Shown one piece after another: positions 27,961-40,556 of a stretch of 64,000 nucleotides of DNA. The notes below the pieces were generated by a model that did not search any database, was not told the origin of the DNA, and was given only the letters and a program-made list of their open reading frames with translations. The DNA lies in the NCBI GenBank assembly GCA_963513935.1, contig OY740768.1:33726216-33790215 (forward strand), read 5' to 3'. The first letter of the stretch is position 1; each line of letters starts with the position of its first letter. The position numbers and the translations under genes were made by a program. Source of the stretch: Aphrophora alni. Lineage: Eukaryota > Arthropoda > Insecta > Hemiptera > Aphrophoridae.

Positions 27961-29220
27961 TATTTTGATTTTCATAATTTTTTTACAGGTTAATTTGTGT
28001 TTGATGTAACTTTTAAGATAAATAAATGTTTTCTAGCGTACAAAATGATGAAGGTTTCCTATCATTCTGAAAGTAAGTAAACAAATAAATAACACATATC
28101 ACCATAGCAACCTCAACAACAACATTTATTGCCAGCTATTTTGAATCTCCATTTCCGAGAAATTATATATTTATTTGATACAGTTATATATAATTTTTGT
28201 GTTTGATGTTAAATTGAAACAGTAAAGGTATCCTGGATTGCCTTGTACTTGTACAAAGATATGATCGTTCTTGGCCTATTCAAGAAAATTTAGCACTCTA
28301 GCTCCAATCATCGATAGAAGTATAACACGTAGACTATATATAAATACATAGTGAATTTCATTAAACCTTAGTTTAATTGGTATGGATTGGTTTAAAGCGT
28401 ATGATAAATATCAATATATCTCCCATCAACTTGTTTTGTGGTCAGATAAAGTGATGGGGCTTTAACTGACAGCCATCTCTTAGAGAATAAGTTCCTAGCA
28501 TTGAGCCATATTATGTTGAATAGTTAGAGCTGTCATAACTGCACCAACAGAATTCAAGATAATGAATGTTACTGCAGCTTAAGTGAGTCACTCAAGCAGT
28601 AATTGATATAACACAATGAGTGGATTTTTAAAAATATAGCTCTTTCTTTTCCGTAGTTATTTCTGTATGCAGTGTATCTCCATATCTTATGTGAGTCATT
28701 CATTTACTATTATTCTCAAACTGTTAACCAATAGAAGAAATAATTCACATTATGATGTCATTAGATTAGTATTATGCAATAATTTAAACTGCCATTTGCT
28801 TCAATAAATTCCTGTTTTACTATTTATTTACTAAGCAAATACACAATAATGTTTCCCATAACTTTCGCATATTTAACTGCCTAAAAACATTATTACCTCT
28901 CTCACACAAATTATTGCAAAATATAAAATTGTATATATTTATTTACATTGTCTCATACAGGTAAGGTAAGAAAATGTTCTGTGGTGGATCAAGAAATCCA
29001 TGTTGATTATATCCAGTTTGAGGTTTTCTGAATGATGTTTGTTGTCTGTGGAATGTTCTGCAACTCAAAAGAATAGACCAATATTGATCAAGTTTATTAT
29101 GTGAAGATATTTTTGTCACATCGTTTAAACTTATTTATTTATTTTTTAACTCCTAATTGTAGCTGTCAAAGGACCAAATTTCGATTTTATCAACATCGAC
29201 TCTAATGGTTAATGAATTTT

Positions 29221-29253
29221 ATAGCGACCAAAATAAAACTTATTGGTCGCTAT
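29221..29253. repeat. Perfect 11-bp hairpin
   Basis: ATAGCGACCAA and its exact complement TTGGTCGCTAT are separated by 11 nt. The string TTGGTCGCTAT recurs near 56136, hinting at a shared repeat family. Confidence 0.6.
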
Positions 29254-31031
29254 CTCCCCGGAAACGATGATTTGGGAGTTATTGGTTAAAATTGTTCATT
29301 AAGCTGATATAAAAAAAACTAATTTTTCAAATTCGTTTTAACTGTTTCGTTAAAAAATATTAATTTCAGTAATTAATTGATTTCTACACCATAGGGTGAA
29401 AAGCTTTCATTTTGCTGAATTTCTATTCAAAAATCCATATAAAATAACATTTGATAAATATTGTTTTTGTCTTAAGATTATGGCCACTATTATTATTATG
29501 AACCACTATTATGGACGTTAACATAACAATTGATCCATAAGGGTTGTGCTAGAGAGGGACCTGTGTGTGAGAATCTTTACCCCATCCCCAAAAAATACTC
29601 ATTAAACGAGAAAATTAAGAAAATAAATGTTTAATATGACATCCTAATGAAATAGCAGCCAAAAAACTATGCACTCAGTTACAAGTTATTACCATCATTT
29701 TATTTAGACACTTAAGTTCAAAAAATTATTTTACCCTTAGGTTTAACCTTTTCAATACTATTTACATGAATAAAACCAAAATTTTAATTGCAAATCTAGA
29801 TATTGACGCCAAAGAGGATAACTCAAAAATAGAATGTTGAAACCTTCTCTAAAAAAGGTCACTTAAATGTCATTTTATAAGGATTACTATTTGAAAATTC
29901 CCATAGCATCCCCTCCTCTTCAAAAAATAGTAAACAAATTTCATCTTAATTTAAGAATATAGTTAAGACAACTCAAAACATATCGTTAAAGTATAAAGTT
30001 TTTTTTTCTAATGGTTAAAAACTTATTAAGATGTTCCAAAATATTTCAGAAACCTGTTAGACTATATTAAAAATCCTTATTTGATTACGTAACAAATTTA
30101 AATTAAATTTGCTTTAACAATTTATTAAAAAGCAATAAAACATATGTATCGTAAGAACTATTATTATATTGTTTTAATGAATATAGTTGTCCATGCGTTA
30201 AATAAATCACAATGAAAAGTTTAGTTATCTTTGATTATTCATATTTTTTATTTTATTGAATTGTGTCAATTTATAAGAATATAAACTAAAGCAAATATTA
30301 TATATTTATCAAAGTTTCTGTTTCATAGACTAAAAAGAAGAAGTAGGGGAATTTATATTGGAGAACTGCGAGTCTAGCTCCACCTGGTACGCCCTTGTAC
30401 GGCTGCTTACTTTTGTTGTTTGTTTAGGAATTTTATAAATTGCATTCGAATCCAGTTTATCTAGATTCTTCATAAATCATCCTGTTTATATTTTTAGGTT
30501 AATACACTTGTTCTGCGATTTTATGAATGGATTCACGAGTAGAATGAAGTATAAGTATCGAGATTTCTTTGTATTTAAAAGATGATTTCCATTGATGAAT
30601 ACTTTTAATGTTTTTGATAAAATAATAAATGTGGAAAGATCAAAACAATTTAAAATGGTTGTGTTTATTGACCATTAAAAAATATTTATGCCATAAGAAA
30701 TTAGTTCTTTGTTGGAGTAAACTGTACATTAATTAAAGGAGTTATGACAATATAGTGCCAAACATTATTATGTCATGTTCAAATATCAGATATATTTAAA
30801 TTTTATTTAGCACTTAAAATTACAGGCTCTTTTTGAAAATTTCTATAATGCCACATCTATCATACAAGGTCTGTAAATTAATAATGAGCAGTCAATATGA
30901 CAACATTGTAAGGTTTCCGTTAACACAGCTGGTTAGATAAACAGCTGATTGATATTAAGTATTAATATTTATTGTCTATTGTGCCATGTGAAATGTTAAC
31001 AAGCTCTTTATTGTCTGTTATAAAACTAAAA

Positions 31032-32002
31032 ATGAGTGACATTAATTATGAGCAACATTGTGCAATCAAGTTTTATGTTAAACTTGGCCACAATGCTACG
31101 GAGACTTTTCCAAAATTGACCTAGATATTGACCTGGAGATGAAGCCTTGTTAAGAGCACATTTTCGAATGGCTGGGAATCAATTAAAGATGATCCAAGCT
31201 CTGGAAGACCGTAAACATCAAGAACTGATCAAATCAAGGATTTGGTGTAGTCTGACCATCAATTAACTGTCAGAATTATCACAGAATAATTCAATTTGAA
31301 CCATACTATTTTTTTGATAAATAAATTGGGAATGAGAGAAGTTTGTGCAAAATTGATCTCAAAACCCCCACTCTTGACCAGAAAGACAACAGGATGAAAG
31401 TGTGCCCGTGATCTTCTAGAACGAATTGAAAGTAATCCTGATTTAAAAAATAAAAATAAAATATGTTATACTATGAATTATTGTGGATGTTTGAATATGA
31501 TCCAGAAACTAAATACCAGAGCAAGAAGAGGCACACACAAAATTCACCACGCTCCAAAATACCAAAAATGATCATATCCAAAATCAAAATGATGTTTCTT
31601 TGGACTAGTAAGGGCATTTATCCATAAGGAATTTTTACCTATAGGATAAACTACAAATCAAAATTTTAACCGAAATTTATCTACGTGAGACCAGCCACCA
31701 TGAACACCATCATGACAATGCACGTTGTGACACAGCACTCTTGGTTAATGAGTTTTGGCAAAGAAAAATATTTTTGTTGCTCCTTATTCATCTGGCTTGA
31801 GTACTTGTACTACTTTCTTCTCCCAAGATTGAAAAAAACATTTCAAAAGATACCATAACAATAGATAACATTAAAAAATTTAACTGATCAATTCAAGGAG
31901 ATTTCAGTTTCTGAATTCCAGCACTACTATGAAGAGTGAAAAAACTGTTTGAAACGCTTTATGGCTTCCCAAGGGAACTATTTTGAAGGCTATTTAGTCT
32001 AG
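31032..32002 (+). pseudogene. Mariner transposase pseudogene
   Basis: A full-length but decayed mariner transposase. It starts with ATG at 31032 (MSDINYEQHCAIKFYVKLG) and ends near QGNYFEGY, the usual C-terminus, at about 31990. Intermediate landmarks include SGRP, GMREVCAKL (about 31335-31355), ARDLLERIESNPD (about 31405-31440), a YDPET-like block and HHDNARCDTAL (about 31700-31735), which holds the second catalytic Asp. The SPDLAPCDFF block has become SSGLSTCTTF, so the third catalytic Asp is lost. Frameshifts and stops also occur. Terminal repeats were not resolved because the 3' side merges with a (TA)n tract. Confidence 0.85.
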
Positions 32003-32037
32003 ATATAAATAAAAGCTGTTATTATAAATAAGCTGTT

Positions 32038-32050
32038 AATATATATATTG

Positions 32051-32095
<45 letters not shown>

Positions 32096-32097
32096 AC
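32038..32097. repeat. (TA)n microsatellite
   Basis: Imperfect TA run at the 3' side of the mariner pseudogene. Confidence 0.9.
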
Positions 32098-32649
32098 AAA
32101 TAACAAATTTTACTTGCATAACATTTTTTCATTATGAAATTTCTGCTTAATTTTCCACTAATTTAATACCTGTAAAACTTACTTTATTTGATGTCCAACA
32201 ATGAAACTGGTATATGGTACCTTGATTATGCTAATTTGTCTTGAAACAACTGTTGTTCGATAATAAACAAGAAATACAGTTCCACTGTTGGTGAATAATA
32301 AAGTAAGTTTTCCAGATACATATCTGTTGTCATTCTAAATTTTTTTTTTTTAAGTTGGAATGTGTTTAAAATTAAATTGAAATTATCAAACCAAAACAAT
32401 TAAAAAAATTATTTTCGTATAGTGATTTGTAGTAAAATAGTATAAAAAGTAAAATTGTTTAATATTTTGTCATATCGCCCAAATCAAGACAAAGTTGTAT
32501 TATAATCTAAGCGAATAATTTGTATTTGTGTGTGTTTTTTTTTTAATTTAAGATTTTTTTTTATTAGGTGCAACAAATACATGTAATGATTTTCATTTAA
32601 TTTTGTGTATTTTCTGTGTCTGTACACTAAATTGGTCTTTTATTTTTAG

Positions 32650-32703
32650 GGATATGAAGGCTCATTATTGAAAGTTACCAGTAAGAATGGAAAAACAGCA
32701 TCG
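32650..32703 (+). CDS. cpo: couch potato exon: RRM1 middle
   Basis: A 54-nt, 18-codon exon with acceptor TTTTTAG ending at 32649 and donor GTAAGT at 32704, phase 0 at both ends. It encodes GYEGSLLKVTSKNGKTAS, the second beta strand and loop of the RRM, identical in kind to the cpo/RBPMS family. It joins in frame after LLFRAYE of the previous exon. Confidence 0.94.
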
Positions 32704-34035
32704 GTAAGTACAAATTCATATTATTCTTATTGCCAGGAGGAATAAATATAAAGGAAAATTAATTTTAAAGGTCTAAAATATGTTGTTTTGAAAAATCTTT
32801 CATAAGCCTTCCAAAGTTAAATAGAATTCATTGTCATTTCTTTTTGCACACATTTGCAGTTACACATCCATCTAATACAGTTGTAGAATAAATATTTTAA
32901 ATGCACTACAAATTTTCACTGAATTATTTTGTTCTAAATACTGTTATAAGTCAACAAATATAATATAGCCCAACAACACTATGAGTAAACCCCTAAGAAA
33001 TACTTTACCATATATTATCTGTTATTATATTAATCTTATTTTAGTCTTTGAAAAGTTTTGAAACAAGCGAACATAGGATCTTTTTGTTTTTCTAAGCAAA
33101 ATTACGCTAAAAAATGGTAATTTGACAATTACTCAAAATGGTGATTACACTATTATATAAAGTTATAAATTTCTGAATTTAGAAACAGCCTAAATATTTC
33201 TTCACCTGTGAAGAAAGTAAATAACTTTTGTACTTTTTTCTCTTTACTTCAAAAATTAAAAAGTGGTATATCTATATATATATATAAACTATTTGTTGAA
33301 AAATGCTTAATAGAGACTATAAAACTTTAATCTTGCACACAACATGATATAGAATTTACCCTAATTTTGTCAAAAACTGTATACTTAAACTCTTGAAGTA
33401 CGCCTAGTATAAGTATGAAGATGTAATCTGCTCCTAATCTGTTTTTTTTTTTTTTTTTTTTTTAGAATGACTATTCTGATATGTTAAATTTTAAGTTTAT
33501 ATCATATTAGAAATTGCAAAACTATTGCATTTTTTCACAAAAACTCTCACAATAAAAAGTATTAATTGCACACAAAATGATGAATGGAGTATTTGTAATG
33601 ACACTTAGATCTTAATGACTATGGTCAAGATGTCAGTCCATATAATATCAATAAGTCTATTTGGCACAACAGAACTAACATAATATTTTAATTATGATAT
33701 TAATTTTTCTTAATCCAGCCTCAAATTGATACTAAAATAACCTATTGGGTACTTTTTAACTATATTACCAATTATTTAATTATTATTGATGCCAATATTT
33801 ACGAAACTAATTGAAAATGCATTTATGTTGTGCATCAGTTGATTAATAATCTAGATACGAATAAAATAAAAATCAAGGTTAACTTATGTTAATTAAACTG
33901 AACAATATCATGAATTTATTTGAATATATACTTTCAAATAGCCTGTCCTAATCTAACCTATTAGCAGAGTTTTTGGTGTACAAAAATATAGATTAGATTA
34001 CTAGTAGCAAGAATAACAACAAATAGGTTAGTTAC

Positions 34036-34036
<1 letters not shown>

Positions 34037-34078
<42 letters not shown>
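34037..34078. repeat. (TA)n microsatellite
   Basis: About 20 TA units. Confidence 0.92.
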
Positions 34079-36229
34079 CTACAAATTTTAGTACCAGCTA
34101 TTGTAATTAATCATATGTAATTAACCTTATAAAATTAGTTTTTATGGTAAGAAAGAAATAAATGGTTTACACTTTTTTTAAACACAGAGTTGATTTGTAA
34201 ATTCCTGTAGGCTTAATGTATTGGTTAATCAATCTTTCGACCGATGGCTAAAAATTAAAAATCCGCTTTCTTCACAACCGAAAAATAGGTGCAAAAATCA
34301 TGATCGGTCAAATAGTTTTCAAGTAACAATGTTTGTTACATTCCATTATCATCACTTTCAAGGGAGTTCCCTCCAGTTATAATTAGAACATATTATATGT
34401 ATTTCTTTGGACAAAGTACACCCTTGGCTTAATTAATAATAAATCGTGAATAAATGGAGTACATTAATGGGAAAAAAAAGACAGATACAGAGTGACAAAT
34501 ATTTTACAGAAAGAGGGTGATTATATAACTATGATTTCAACATGTTGCCATTATTATGAAAATATGCAAAACATTTTTAAACTTTAATTTCTATTTATCA
34601 ATGTATTTTACTTAACATGAAGAAGTACCAAAATGTGTACCATCTCTCGTCCTTGTTTAGTTTTCATATCGAACAGTAAAAAATTGAAACAAGTGTGTTT
34701 CGATTTCGCATTGCAAGTCAATGTTTAGAAAGGAGAAGTGGACGTAAAAGGGTAATATTATACAGAATGTAGACCACAAGGATTTCTTTCATTTACTATT
34801 CAACAAAACCATACATAATGCTTTTTGATATTTTCCACATATTGAATGATTTTAATATTTTAAAATCCTAGCTCTGTTGCATACAACTGATCTGAATTTA
34901 TTGGATTTGAGTTAAATTGAATGAAAGAATGAAACTCAAGTTTACTACGTAATACATATTTAAAATAATGTGGTTTTAATATCCTGTGTAATCACATACA
35001 ATCTAAAAGTATATTTGAGTAAAATATACAATTTTTTTAAACCTGCGTCATTTATTTCAATAATATTCAATTTAAAAAAAATTAATGTGTACTTTATACC
35101 GCACATAATTTGAATGCTAAAACAATTAAATACTACCAAAATAATATATTGTTCTATATTGTAAAATTACATTCTGGATGCTAATTTCTTTCTTCATTAT
35201 GTATATATGATTTCAAATTCATGAGTGGCATTTTCATATCAACATACTTCCACTTTTCCATTTTCACTATTTTAAAATAGCTTGGACAAACAAATTGTTG
35301 TTGGTAAATTTCAAAATGTTAAATAATTTTTGGAGAGAATAACATATCATTTGTAGGTGCTACAATTCCCTACAGAAATTTAATTTGTGTAACTTTAAAA
35401 TCATGACCCAGTAACGTACTACAACGAAAAAACTCTACCTTTTTTAGAGTCAGACTAATTACGCCCCCTATCTTTATTAATACGTAATAGTCTCGAATCC
35501 TGAGATTTTTAGCCTACAGGATTCGTTCTCGCGTGACAAAAAGAATAAATTATCCAATCCACTGGAAGTTTTTGGCTTACTATCTTGCTGGCCTGGATTG
35601 AATAACTTCTTCGATAATTTGAGTTGCCCCAAATTACCGGTACCCCCCTTTTTATTTACGACTTCCAGTAACTGTATTTAAGATTACCCTATTTCTCAGG
35701 GAGAACACGAATTTACTTTATTTTCGAATTTTAATCTCGTAGGTGTGTGTCCTTAGGAATACCTTTTTGATACAATATATTTTACCCTTTTTTATAATAA
35801 CAAACCTGAAAATATAGCATATAATTGTGTGACCAATTCTAAATAAAACACAGTTTAGAGAATATATAAAAAAAATTTTAATTCTTTTAATTAATTGAAA
35901 CAAAAACAACTGAAATAATAAGCTTGACACAAGTCAACAAAATAAAATTCAAAACAATTTCTCTAATAAAATTAATGGATAACAACTAAAATATTTTTTC
36001 TTTTGAGCAGAAGGCAATCACTTATAACTTTCTTAAAATTGATATATATAAAAAATTTCTATTTATCTCTGAATTTAAATTATTTAATTTATCAAATTTA
36101 TTTAACGAAAAAGATTTTTATCCACACATGAGTTTGACATTATCTATTTTAATACATTTATTTAATTACACACAAAAAAAAATATCTCAGGAAAATCAGT
36201 GAGACTCTAAAATCGGGCCAATTTTGCCC

Positions 36230-37025
36230 TTTAAAAAAGGAAATTTGGATTTTCTCAGACCTTGTCCGCCGTGTTGAAGATCCTGAGTCCTGAGATGCTG
36301 ATGGTCCTCTGGTGTCTGGTTGGTTGAATTTAGCGATTAAAGTTGTCTTATATTTTTTCCATGGAGTTTAGAAGGCTGGCTGGTTGTTCGAATCTATCAC
36401 CTTCTATCGCTCTCGCTGACGCTGTTTTAATACTTTGGCATCGTAACACTTAAACTTCTTTACTGAGAATCTTGAGTCGGCAAACTGGCATAGCCACCCC
36501 TAGCACTTGTTCAAACTATTTTTTAAGAGAGACGTTCGGGCATAGTCACCCCTAGCACCTGTTCTAACAAATTTTTTACAAGAGACCTTCGGGCATAGTC
36601 ACCCCTAGCACCTGTTTCAACGACTTTTTTACGAGAGACCTCTATGAGATTCGTGCGGCTCTTTTTATAGCCAAAAACTATCGTATATCGATACCAATTT
36701 CTTTCCCTCACTGGACCGATACGATAGTTCCATTTATGGTGTATTTCTATGCAATTTCTTGATTATTTTTGGTGTAGGTGGTTCAGTTATTTATTATTAA
36801 TTTATTTATTACGTTTACCATTTTTAAATTGTTCTTTTTAATCACTTTGTTCTAATTAATCCTTTAATCTATTTTTGCTGTAAGTTGGTATTCTGGCTCC
36901 GCCTACAACTACGTCACTTATCCTTGAACATTTAAACCCTGCAACTTGTAACTGGCCGATGTAAAAATCTTCATTGTTTTCCTTTTAATTGTCTATAACA
37001 CTTTTCCTAACAGTTTTTGCGTTTT
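36230..37025. mobile_element. Repeat-derived sequence interrupted by the Jockey insertion (5' part)
   Basis: GC-richer sequence, unlike normal intron, that continues after the retrotransposon at 40571-40800. It contains the 52-bp tandem repeat at 36488-36640. No ORF of a known transposon was seen, so the class is unknown. An LTR or MITE origin is possible. Confidence 0.35.
36488..36640. repeat. Three tandem copies of a 52-bp unit
   Basis: The units begin at about 36488, 36539 and 36592. Each carries GGCATAG-CACCCCTAGCAC-TGTT, a T-rich stretch, then AGAGAC-TTCG. Copies 2 and 3 are the most alike. This may be internal repeats of a transposon terminal region. Confidence 0.85.
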
Positions 37026-37041
37026 AAAAATATTAAATGTT

Positions 37042-37728
37042 GTGCATATCCTGGAAAGGAAAACAAAATTGCCTTTGCCTTTGTTTATGTTATGTTTTAG
37101 CAAAGAGGAAAGTGTGCAAAAAATATATACAATTGTTAATATAATGGGTATGAAAGTTAAGATTGAAGCGTTGAGGAAACCAAGAATGGTGCCTCAGTGC
37201 AAACGATGCCAGAGACATGGCCATACTCAAAGGTTCTGTGGAAGAGATGCAAAATGTGTAAAGTGTGCCGGGAATCATATTTCTAGCGACTGTCTAAAAA
37301 GCAAAGATACTCCACCAAGATGTATTAATTGTGGTGAGGCTCACCCAGCAAGCTACAGAGGTTGTGAAGTAGCAAAGCATATACAGAAAATGAGGGAAAA
37401 GACTATTAGCAAAAGAAATACTAAATCAACAGAGAGTACTCAGCTAAGCCATTTTCAAGAAGAAATTCTAGTAAAAACAAACATTGAGGAAAGCAAATTA
37501 AGGCAAACAAAACAATTCGACTCTTATGCGAACAAGGTAGGAACTGCTATCACTAATAAAAAAGATGAACTTGAGGAGACATCAACTAATCAGCTGCTTC
37601 AAAAATTAATTAAAAAAATTGATCAACAAGAAAAGCTAAACGAAAGGGTACTCGACAGACTCACTAAATTAGAAAGTGGTTTTAGAAAATCAATTAATAA
37701 CATGCCTTTAGTAGGGAAACAAAAATGA
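37042..37728 (+). pseudogene. ORF1 Gag-like protein with CCHC zinc knuckles, N-terminus missing
   Basis: About 228 codons remain of the nucleic-acid-binding ORF1 protein, counted from the GTG at 37042. The frame is open from the insertion boundary at about 37027 with no proper ATG start, because the element is 5'-truncated. Three zinc knuckles are visible: CKRCQRHGHTQRFC (residues 53-66), CVKCAGNHISSDC (72-84) and CINCGEAHPASYRGC (94-108), the order typical of Jockey-clade ORF1. A lysine- and glutamine-rich, coiled-coil-like tail follows. The stop TGA (37726-37728) overlaps the ORF2 start in an ATGA arrangement, which suggests coupled translation by termination and reinitiation. Confidence 0.85.
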
Positions 37729-40394
37729 TGGTGATGGAGACTGTGAGAATAGCAGCCTGGAACTCTAACGGCCTCTTGAAACACAAACATGAGTTGGAAA
37801 TATTTCTTGAAAGCCATAAAATTGATATATGCCTTATCTCGGAGACCCATTTCACTAAAGAATCTTATATTAAAATAAAAGGCTACCAGATATATAATAC
37901 TATTCATCCTAGCAATAAATCGCGTGGTGGAACTGCTGTCATTATTAAGGAAAACATTAGTCATTATGAAGATATTAAATATGAGACAAATGAAATTCAA
38001 GCTACCTTAGTTAGAGTCAAAACTGAGTCTAAGGATGTGACAGTAGTAGCGATATACTGCCCACCTAGACATATAATAAAGAATACTCAATTTGAAGCAT
38101 TTTTTCAGGGGATGGGTAACCACTTTATTGTGGGCGGAGATTTAAATGCCAAGCACACATATTGGGGTTCCAGGTTAATATCACCCAGAGGAAAGGAACT
38201 GTATGAGGCTGCGATAAGTTATCGGTGTGAATTTCAGTCAACAAGCACACCTACATACTGGCCGACTGATAATAGGAAAATTCCAGACCTAATAGATTTC
38301 TTCATTTTGAAGGGAATTAATAGCAACTACACAGACATTGAGGCGACTGAGGAGCTTTCATCTGACCATACGCCCATTATTCTTACTGTCAGCCAAACAG
38401 TTATAAGGAAACAAAAACCTTCCACTCTGGTAAACGTTCATACCGACTGGGATGGATTTAAAAATGATTTGGATCGCAGAATAAACCTTAAATCGCCTCT
38501 TAAAACAATAGAACAACTGGAGACTGAGCTTCAAAACCTAATTGCTAACATCCAATTATCGGCTTGGGAAAATACTCCAAAAGTCGAAGGAAAAACCAGA
38601 GGAATTAACTATCCTATCGAAATTCGGGAAAAAATAAAAGAAAAAAGAAAAGCAAGACGAAGGTGGCAAGAATCACGAACACCACTGTCCAAAAATGTGT
38701 TAAACCGGTTAGGTAAGGAATTGAAAAATATGATTATTGAAATAAAGAACGAAACCTTTAGTAACTACATGGGTAATTTGTCATACGATAAAACCAGTGA
38801 CTATTCCTTGTGGAAAGCAGCTAGATCTCTTAAGAGACCTATTACTCAGTCTCCTCCTTTGAAGAAAGAAGATGGAACTTGGGCTAGAGATAGCAAAGAA
38901 AAGGTGGAATTATTTGCAGATTACTTGGAAGATACTTTCTGTGCTCCTACAAGGCAAACAGCAAAGGAAAACCTAGATAAAATGATCAACCCAGATAAAT
39001 CGAATATCAGTCCTGCAACAGTGAAAGAGGTGATTCGAGAAATCAAAACGAAAGTTAAACAGAAAAAAGCTCCAGGTTATGACCTGATCACTGGTAAAGT
39101 TGTTAAAGAGCTTTCAAAGAAAGCTATTGTAAAATTAACATCCATTATTAATGCAGCAATAAGATTAACTTATGTTCCTCGTCAGTGGAAGGTGGCGGAA
39201 ATTGTGATGATTCCGAAACCTGGAAAGCCAACCACAGAAAAAACCTCATACCGTCCAATATCGTTGCTGCCTGTCCTATCTAAGGTATTTGAAGGAATTA
39301 TTTTGACACGACTTATGGCAGTAATTCAAGAAAAAATGATTATACCATTGCATCAGTTTGGATTTCGCCAAAAGCACTCGACAATAGATCAGGTGCACAG
39401 ATTAACAAGCACTGTTGAAAAGGCCTTAGAAGAAAAAAATATATGTTCGGCTTTATTTCTAGACGTTGCTCAAGCTTTTGATAAAGTTTGGCATGTTGGA
39501 ATTAATAACAAATTAAAAGCTATACTTCCGCAAAAACTGAGTAAATTATTGAGTTCGTATTTAGCAGATAGACTTTTTAGAGTTCGGATGAATTCAGAAT
39601 ATTCAGAGCTAAGGAACATCAAAGCTGGAGTGCCTCAAGGTAGCGTACTTGGACCTATACTGTACTTAATCTATACTCATGATTTGCCTCAGGATGGTGA
39701 CGTCTTAATTGCCACATTTGCTGATGATACGGCTATCCTGGCTGTAGGGAAAGATGTAGGAGATGCAACAAGTAAACTGCAAAATGCGACTGACCATGTC
39801 ACTGCTTGGACTAAAAAATGGCGTATCAAGATTAATGAGACAAAATCAGTGCATGTAAACTTTACAAATAGAAAAGGTGTTTATAAGCCAGTATATATTG
39901 ATCAAAATATAGTACCGTATGCCAACAGTGCAAAATATCTTGGTATGACCCTTGATGCTAAGCTACGTTGGAAGGAACATGTTAAGAAGAAACGTGAACA
40001 ACTGGGTATTCAATTAAAGAAAATGCATTGGCTGATTGGAAGAAAGTCAGAATTATCAGTACATAACAAACTAGTGCTATACAAGCAAGTGCTAAAACCG
40101 GTATGGTTATATGGTATACAGCTATGGGGCTGCACTAAGAAGTCTAATATCAAAATTATTCAGACCTTTCAAAATAAAGTATTAAGGAATTTAGTGAAAG
40201 CTCCTTGGTATGTCAGCAATGACACTATTCACAGGGACTTGAAGATCGAAACGGTAGAGGCCGAAATACAAAAGCAAGCTAAAAAGCATGAGTCTCGACT
40301 CCATAACCACCAAAACGTTGAAGTACTTCAGCTGCTTGACAACGCAGAGTTAGTGCGACGCCTTAAAAGACTGAAGCCTTTTGACTTGGTTTAA
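37725..40394 (+). CDS. ORF2: endonuclease and reverse transcriptase
   Basis: 889 codons, uninterrupted. The N-terminal part is an apurinic-like endonuclease with its active-site residues present: N13 in AAWNSNGL, E40 in LISETHF, D139 and N141 in GGDLNAKH, D188, and D214-H215 in SSDHTPI. The reverse transcriptase follows, with FLDVAQAFDKVWH (D580), GVPQGSVLGP from residue 635 and the catalytic FADDTAIL (D667-D668). The thumb and C-terminal region has KYLGMTLDAKLRW and WLYGIQLWG. No RNase H domain is seen, as expected for the Jockey clade. The length is normal for the family and no key residue is missing, so the protein could be functional. ATG 37725 is chosen for the overlap with ORF1; ATG 37728 is an alternative. 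Confidence 0.93.
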   Translation: MMVMETVRIAAWNSNGLLKHKHELEIFLESHKIDICLISETHFTKESYIKIKGYQIYNTIHPSNKSRGGTAVIIKENISHYEDIKYETNEIQATLVRVKTESKDVTVVAIYCPPRHIIKNTQFEAFFQGMGNHFIVGGDLNAKHTYWGSRLISPRGKELYEAAISYRCEFQSTSTPTYWPTDNRKIPDLIDFFILKGINSNYTDIEATEELSSDHTPIILTVSQTVIRKQKPSTLVNVHTDWDGFKNDLDRRINLKSPLKTIEQLETELQNLIANIQLSAWENTPKVEGKTRGINYPIEIREKIKEKRKARRRWQESRTPLSKNVLNRLGKELKNMIIEIKNETFSNYMGNLSYDKTSDYSLWKAARSLKRPITQSPPLKKEDGTWARDSKEKVELFADYLEDTFCAPTRQTAKENLDKMINPDKSNISPATVKEVIREIKTKVKQKKAPGYDLITGKVVKELSKKAIVKLTSIINAAIRLTYVPRQWKVAEIVMIPKPGKPTTEKTSYRPISLLPVLSKVFEGIILTRLMAVIQEKMIIPLHQFGFRQKHSTIDQVHRLTSTVEKALEEKNICSALFLDVAQAFDKVWHVGINNKLKAILPQKLSKLLSSYLADRLFRVRMNSEYSELRNIKAGVPQGSVLGPILYLIYTHDLPQDGDVLIATFADDTAILAVGKDVGDATSKLQNATDHVTAWTKKWRIKINETKSVHVNFTNRKGVYKPVYIDQNIVPYANSAKYLGMTLDAKLRWKEHVKKKREQLGIQLKKMHWLIGRKSELSVHNKLVLYKQVLKPVWLYGIQLWGCTKKSNIKIIQTFQNKVLRNLVKAPWYVSNDTIHRDLKIETVEAEIQKQAKKHESRLHNHQNVEVLQLLDNAELVRRLKRLKPFDLV

Positions 40395-40556
40395 AGTTCA
40401 CAGTTGTGGGTGTGGAGCTGTGAACATAGGTATTGACATTGGGAAATAACCTAATAAACTGTCACGATTGCTGTTAGAAAATAAGCTGCTGGTTAGCTGA
40501 TAAAGCTAGTTGTAGTGTTATAAATAAATAAAAAAAAATAAAAAAAAAAAAAAAAA

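Larger units (their letters stand above)
26910..32649 (+). other. cpo intron (5.7 kb)
   Basis: GTGAGT donor and TTTTTAG acceptor. It holds two mariner pseudogenes, a (TA)n tract at 32038-32095 and an 11-bp perfect hairpin at 29221-29253. The 91-codon ORF at 27173-27448 has no recognised motif. Confidence 0.85.
37026..40556 (+). mobile_element. Non-LTR retrotransposon, Jockey clade, 5'-truncated
   Basis: An insertion flanked by the 14-bp direct repeat AGTTTTTGCGTTTT (37012-37025 and 40557-40570) and ending in a poly(A)-rich tail (about 40523-40556), both hallmarks of target-primed reverse transcription. It begins inside ORF1, so the promoter-bearing 5' end and the start of ORF1 are missing, while ORF2 is complete. 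The perfect target duplication and intact ORF2 point to a recent insertion. It lies in the sense orientation in an intron of cpo and interrupts an older repeat. It is not a virus. Confidence 0.92.

Noticed and set aside
36523..36711. 62-codon minus-strand ORF
   Set aside because: It arises from the 52-bp tandem repeat. The repeated residues follow the repeat period and no motif is seen.
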